Positions 13,882 through 16,790 of a DNA stretch of 16,790 nucleotides are shown here, in pieces (the first letter of the stretch is position 1; the number at the start of each line of letters is the position of its first letter). The notes beneath the pieces were generated by a model. The model saw nothing but the letters and a program-made list of their open reading frames with translations, did no database searches and was not told the origin of the DNA. The stretch is taken from contig JAISCK010000162.1 in assembly GCA_031265635.1 (NCBI GenBank), positions 1 to 16,790 of the forward strand, written 5' to 3'. The position numbers and the translations under genes were made by a program. This DNA comes from Spirochaetaceae bacterium (GTDB lineage: Bacteria; Spirochaetota; Spirochaetia; Treponematales; Breznakiellaceae).

Positions 13882-14198
13882 CGGCTCTTCTGGGCCGCTC
13901 AGACAGTTGTTTGGGTCACCCAAAGAGTTGTCTGGGCCGCGCAAAGAGTTGTTTGGGTCACCCAAAGAGTTGTTTGAGCCGCTCAGACAGTTGTTTGAGC
14001 CGCCCAAAGAGTTGTCTGAGTGGCTCAAAGAGTTGTTTGAGCCACCCAAAGAGTTGTTTGGGCCGCCCAAAGAGTTGTCTGGGCCGTTCAAAGAGTTGTC
14101 TGAGCCGTTCCGCCATGCCTTTTATTGAAGCTGGGGGGACCTGGGGCAGCCCTTGAAGTCCCGCGTTCCCCCGGGGTATGCTCAGGCAGGAGTAAGCT
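13882..14198. other. Intergenic region between the MATE gene and glyA
   Basis: About 317 bases without a gene. Two-thirds is the 21-bp array. The remainder (14105-14198) is GC-rich with short G and C runs, including GGGGGA and TTCCCCC that could pair loosely, and ends with the glyA ribosome site GGAG. I found no convincing promoter or terminator, although glyA at this spacing would be expected to have its own promoter. Confidence 0.7.
13889..14104. repeat. Tandem array 2: ten 21-bp dyad units
   Basis: AGTTGT recurs at 13905, 13926, 13947, 13968, 13989, 14010, 14031, 14052, 14073 and 14094, exactly 21 bp apart. Each unit is a 6-base arm TYTGRG, a 3-base spacer, a 6-base arm mostly CYCARA, then GAGTTG or CAGTTG. 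Units 2, 4 and 9 have TTTGGG-N3-CCCAAA (perfect). Units 5 and 7 have GAG with CTC, unit 1 keeps pairing by a G-T wobble, and units 3, 6 and 8 are mismatched. An eleventh unit begins at 14099 and breaks off. Several frames on both strands are open (for example FEPPKEL repeats), a result of the 21-bp period. It lies just after the MATE stop. Confidence 0.95.
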
Positions 14199-15710
14199 AT
14201 GAACACGAAACCCGTTGCCGCGTATCTTTCAAAAACAGCTCCCGGCCAGGTGGATACCGGCCTTCTGGCGTATCTGTGCAATCTCGAAAAAACAGCCGAG
14301 GTTGCGCCGGAAATCGCCGCTTCAATAGTAAAAGAGCTTGAAAACCAGCGGAAGCGTATCAAGCTCATTGCCAGTGAGAATTACTGTTCCCTTTCGGTAC
14401 AGCTTGCCATGGGAAACCTCCTCACCGATAAATACGCCGAAGGCATGCCCCAGCACCGTTTTTACGCCGGAAACGAAAATGTTGACGCTGTTGAAAGCCT
14501 GGCGGCGGAGGAAGCCCGGAAACTTTTTGGCGCCGAGTACGCCAATGTACAGCCCCACTGCGGCGCTGACGCGAACCTTCTGGCCTACTGGGCCATACTC
14601 ACCACAAGGATAGAAAATCCGGCGCTGGAACAATACGGCGAGACCAATCTGTACAAACTGAGCGATGAGCAGTGGAAAGACCTCAAGATCCGCCTGGGAA
14701 GCCAGAGGCTTTTGGGTCTTGATTATTATTCAGGGGGCCACCTTACCCACGGCTACCGCTACAATGTGTCGTCCCGTATGTTTGATGTGTACGGATATTC
14801 AGTGTCCAGGGAGACCGGAGAACTTGACTATGACGCTGTAGAAAAACAGGCCAGGGAACTCAGGCCCTTTATACTGCTTGCCGGATATTCAGCCTATCCG
14901 CGAAAGATTAATTTTAAGCGCATGCGGGAAATCGCCGACGCAACCGGCGCGGTTTTCATGGTGGACATGGCCCATTTCGCCGGCCTTGTGGCGGGCAAAG
15001 TTTTTTCGGGCGATTACGACCCTGTACCCCACGCCCATGTGGTAACCAGCACGACCCACAAAACCCTCAGGGGCCCCAGGGCGGGACTGGTGCTTTCCAC
15101 GTCTGAATTCGCCGGGGCCCTGGACAAGGGCTGTCCCCTTACCATGGGCGGCCCCCTCCCCCATATAATCGCCGCCAAGGCAGTGGCCTTTAGGGAGGCG
15201 CTGCGCCCCGAATTTCAGGTCTATGCCCGGCGCGTTGTTGAAAATTGCCAAACCCTGGCCGCTTCCTGCGTCAAAAACGGCCTTGAGGTCCTCACCGGCG
15301 GAACCGACAATCATCTCATCCTGGTTAATGTCCGCTCCCTGGGCATTACCGGACGGCAGGCCGAAAGCGCCCTCCACGAATGTCATGTCACGGTGAACCG
15401 GAACAGCCTTCCCTTTGACCCCAACGGCCCCTGGTATACATCCGGCCTCCGCATAGGAACCGCCGCGGCGACCTCCCTGGGCATGGGCACAGCCGAAATG
15501 GAAGAAATAGGCGCCGTCATCGCCCTTATTCTCAAGGGTACATCCCAGGCGCCTGACGCCAAAGACCCGGCAAAGAAAAGCAAGGCAAAATACCGTATCA
15601 GCGAGACGGTTAAGGCGGAGGCCCTTAACCGGGTACAAAAAGTCCTTGACCGTTTTCCGGTGTACCCCGAACTTGACCTTGAACTTCTCAAAGACGCCTT
15701 TGTGAAATAG
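14199..15710 (+). CDS. glyA: Serine hydroxymethyltransferase
   Basis: The 503-residue PLP enzyme interconverts serine and glycine with tetrahydrofolate as one-carbon carrier. Visible motifs are LIASENYCS (56-64), the substrate loop YAEGMPQHRFYAGNENVD (79-96), HCGADANLLAY (120-130), DMAHFAGLVA (256-265, with D256 and H259 near the cofactor) and the PLP lysine K288 in TSTTHKTLRGPRAG. A C-terminal SGLRIGTAAATSLGM (415-429) is also canonical. E. coli GlyA has about 417 residues. The extra length here comes mainly from an insertion at about 132-195 (ENPALEQYGETNLYKLSDEQ and following) and from the N-terminus, a form I associate with spirochaetes and chlamydiae. GGAG lies six bases before the ATG. 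The enzyme is probably housekeeping and transcribed apart from the importer operon. Confidence 0.95.
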   Translation: MNTKPVAAYLSKTAPGQVDTGLLAYLCNLEKTAEVAPEIAASIVKELENQRKRIKLIASENYCSLSVQLAMGNLLTDKYAEGMPQHRFYAGNENVDAVESLAAEEARKLFGAEYANVQPHCGADANLLAYWAILTTRIENPALEQYGETNLYKLSDEQWKDLKIRLGSQRLLGLDYYSGGHLTHGYRYNVSSRMFDVYGYSVSRETGELDYDAVEKQARELRPFILLAGYSAYPRKINFKRMREIADATGAVFMVDMAHFAGLVAGKVFSGDYDPVPHAHVVTSTTHKTLRGPRAGLVLSTSEFAGALDKGCPLTMGGPLPHIIAAKAVAFREALRPEFQVYARRVVENCQTLAASCVKNGLEVLTGGTDNHLILVNVRSLGITGRQAESALHECHVTVNRNSLPFDPNGPWYTSGLRIGTAAATSLGMGTAEMEEIGAVIALILKGTSQAPDAKDPAKKSKAKYRISETVKAEALNRVQKVLDRFPVYPELDLELLKDAFVK

Positions 15711-15758
15711 AGCCAGACCATAAACTCAATTGGCTATTTGGGTTGAATTTCGGGCCTT

Positions 15759-16790
15759 TTATTCTGACGGCGTTTCCGGCTCCTGCTCTTTTTCCCTGGC
15801 GTTTTTCTTCGCCGCCAAGGAGCGGTGGGAAGCGAGGAGTATGGACACCGGTTCAAGAGAGGAAATGTTTTCGCAGATTATCCTGATGATGACGGTCATG
15901 GGCACGGCGAGTATCATGCCGGCAAAACCCCATATCCAGCCCCAGACGACCAGGGATACCAGTACGGCAATGGGGGACAGGCCGAGGTTATCGCCCATGA
16001 TTTTCGGTTCCATCACATTGCCGATGATCATATTGGTGCCCAGCATGATAAGGGCGACGGTAATAACCGGCTGCGGAAAGGGCCAGAACTGGAGCAGGGC
16101 AAAGACGCCGGCGGCGACACCTACGGCAATGCTGCCTATGCTGGGGATAAAATTCAAAATGAACTGTATCATGCCCCATACCAGGGGGAACTCAAGCCCG
16201 GCGAGTTTCAGGAGGCCGGCGACCACCGCCCCGGTTACCAGCGAAATGAGGAACTTAATCGAAAGGTAACGGGTTACTTCGTGTACAACATCGTGGCTGA
16301 TTTTATAAATCTGGCCGGAACGTTTGTTCTCAAAGGCCAGAAAAACCTTGTCCTTGAAAAAACTCGCCTCGGTGAGCAGAAAGAACACGAACAGCACCAC
16401 CATAAAGGCGTCTTTCAAAAAAATGAGGAATTCATTGGACAGGGAAAGGGTTATGACCCGTACCCGCGTTCTTATGCCCAGTTGATTCCAGAGATTTTCC
16501 AGGAATGACAGGTGTTCATCATAGGAAAGCTCAAAAAAACTGGCTATGCCCACATAGATTTCCGTAAGCCTGTCTTCGTATCGCGGATAGGATGAAAGTA
16601 TGGTTCTGCCTGAGGAAAACAGGGCCAGCCCCATGCTGTAAAGGCCAATTACGATAAGCGCCGAAGACAGCAGTATCGAAGCTATGCGGGGAATGTGATA
16701 TTTGCCCAGAAAACGAACAACAGGTTCCAGTACAAAGGCCAAAAGTATGGCAATGGTCAGGGGCAGAAGCACCGAAGCGGCGAATTTGAG
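15759..16790 (-). CDS. AI-2E family transporter, N-terminus beyond right edge
   Basis: The frame is open up to base 16790, so the true start lies outside. An internal GTG at 16772 is not a likely start because LKFAASVLLPLTIAILLAF runs on as a normal transmembrane segment. Over 340 residues are visible, with hydrophobic segments near the start (LLPLTIAILLAFVLEPVV, IASILLSSALIVIGLYSMGL), in the middle (FMVVLFVFFLL, KFLISLVTGAVVAGLL), and the family core FILNFIPSIGSIAVGVAAGV, NMIIGNVMEPKIMG and GWIWGFAGMILAVPM. The tail is charged (AAKKNAREKEQEPETPSE). Members are permease-like and were first linked to AI-2 export. Others move Na+/H+, and the substrate here is unknown. It converges with glyA, leaving a 48-base gap. 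Confidence 0.88.
   Translation of the reverse strand, partial: LKFAASVLLPLTIAILLAFVLEPVVRFLGKYHIPRIASILLSSALIVIGLYSMGLALFSSGRTILSSYPRYEDRLTEIYVGIASFFELSYDEHLSFLENLWNQLGIRTRVRVITLSLSNEFLIFLKDAFMVVLFVFFLLTEASFFKDKVFLAFENKRSGQIYKISHDVVHEVTRYLSIKFLISLVTGAVVAGLLKLAGLEFPLVWGMIQFILNFIPSIGSIAVGVAAGVFALLQFWPFPQPVITVALIMLGTNMIIGNVMEPKIMGDNLGLSPIAVLVSLVVWGWIWGFAGMILAVPMTVIIRIICENISSLEPVSILLASHRSLAAKKNAREKEQEPETPSE

Noticed and set aside
13860..14156. Array 2 as a protein gene of about 98 residues (SCLGRPK repeats)
   Set aside because: Other frames on both strands are equally open, there is no ribosome site, it overlaps the end of the MATE gene, and variation follows the dyad better than any reading frame.
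14105..14198. Glycine riboswitch or other leader element before glyA
   Set aside because: I could not find the conserved paired-aptamer features, and the space is too short and repeat-derived.
15723..15744. Bidirectional terminator between glyA and the AI-2E gene
   Set aside because: AACTCAA and TTGGGTT can form a 7-bp stem with a wobble, but it is AT-rich with no adjoining T run, so it is too weak to call.

Overview
The window looks like chromosomal DNA of a spirochaete, most likely a Treponema or close relative. This is inferred from family resemblance, not searched. Pointers are the long GlyA with a central insertion, an IDPGTGS-bearing membrane protein, a free-standing PilZ protein, and the mix of Arg AGG and GC-rich codons. 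There is no rRNA or tRNA, and no insertion sequence, phage gene or CRISPR array that I can recognise.

Layout. (1) Positions 1-656, minus strand: the 5' part of an unrecognised gene that runs off the left edge. (2) Positions 657-1308: a gene-free region of about 650 bases packed with repeats and palindromes. It holds a ten-unit 21-bp tandem array, a 12-bp-stem cruciform, a second hairpin, a possible plus-strand promoter, a heptamer tract, and a pair of perfect hairpins flanked by the same heptamer. (3) Positions 1309-2588, minus strand: an RlmM-like rRNA methyltransferase translationally coupled to an upstream PilZ protein. (4) Positions 2714-6248, plus strand: an XRE-cupin regulator, an AMP-forming acyl-CoA ligase, and a membrane-anchored CDP-glycerol-phosphotransferase-like protein that overlaps the ligase by 4 bp. 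These form a probable operon linking acyl activation to envelope polymer or lipid chemistry. (5) Positions 6271-7617: an exported SPOR plus Ig-like protein. (6) Positions 7788-8360: a coiled-coil plus PD-(D/E)XK-like protein. (7) Positions 8494-13881: a polar amino-acid ABC importer (binding protein, permease, ATPase), a fused but divergent iron-sulfur serine-dehydratase-family enzyme, and a MATE exporter, all closely spaced behind one good promoter. (8) Positions 13889-14104: a second ten-unit 21-bp tandem array. (9) Positions 14199-15710: glyA. (10) Positions 15759-16790, minus strand: an AI-2E family membrane protein cut by the right edge.

Functional reading. The importer, dehydratase homologue and GlyA suggest uptake and breakdown of serine or a related amino acid, with interconversion to glycine. 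The dehydratase keeps the three cluster cysteines but has an altered SSHT-type loop, so its substrate is uncertain.

The most unusual signal is the pair of 21-bp arrays about 13 kb apart. They differ in sequence but share the exact period, the copy number (ten each) and a TTGG-N5-CCAA dyad in about half the units of array 1 and in at least three units of array 2. Both arrays stay open in several reading frames on both strands. They look like two diverged members of one class of phased palindromic repeat, not genes.
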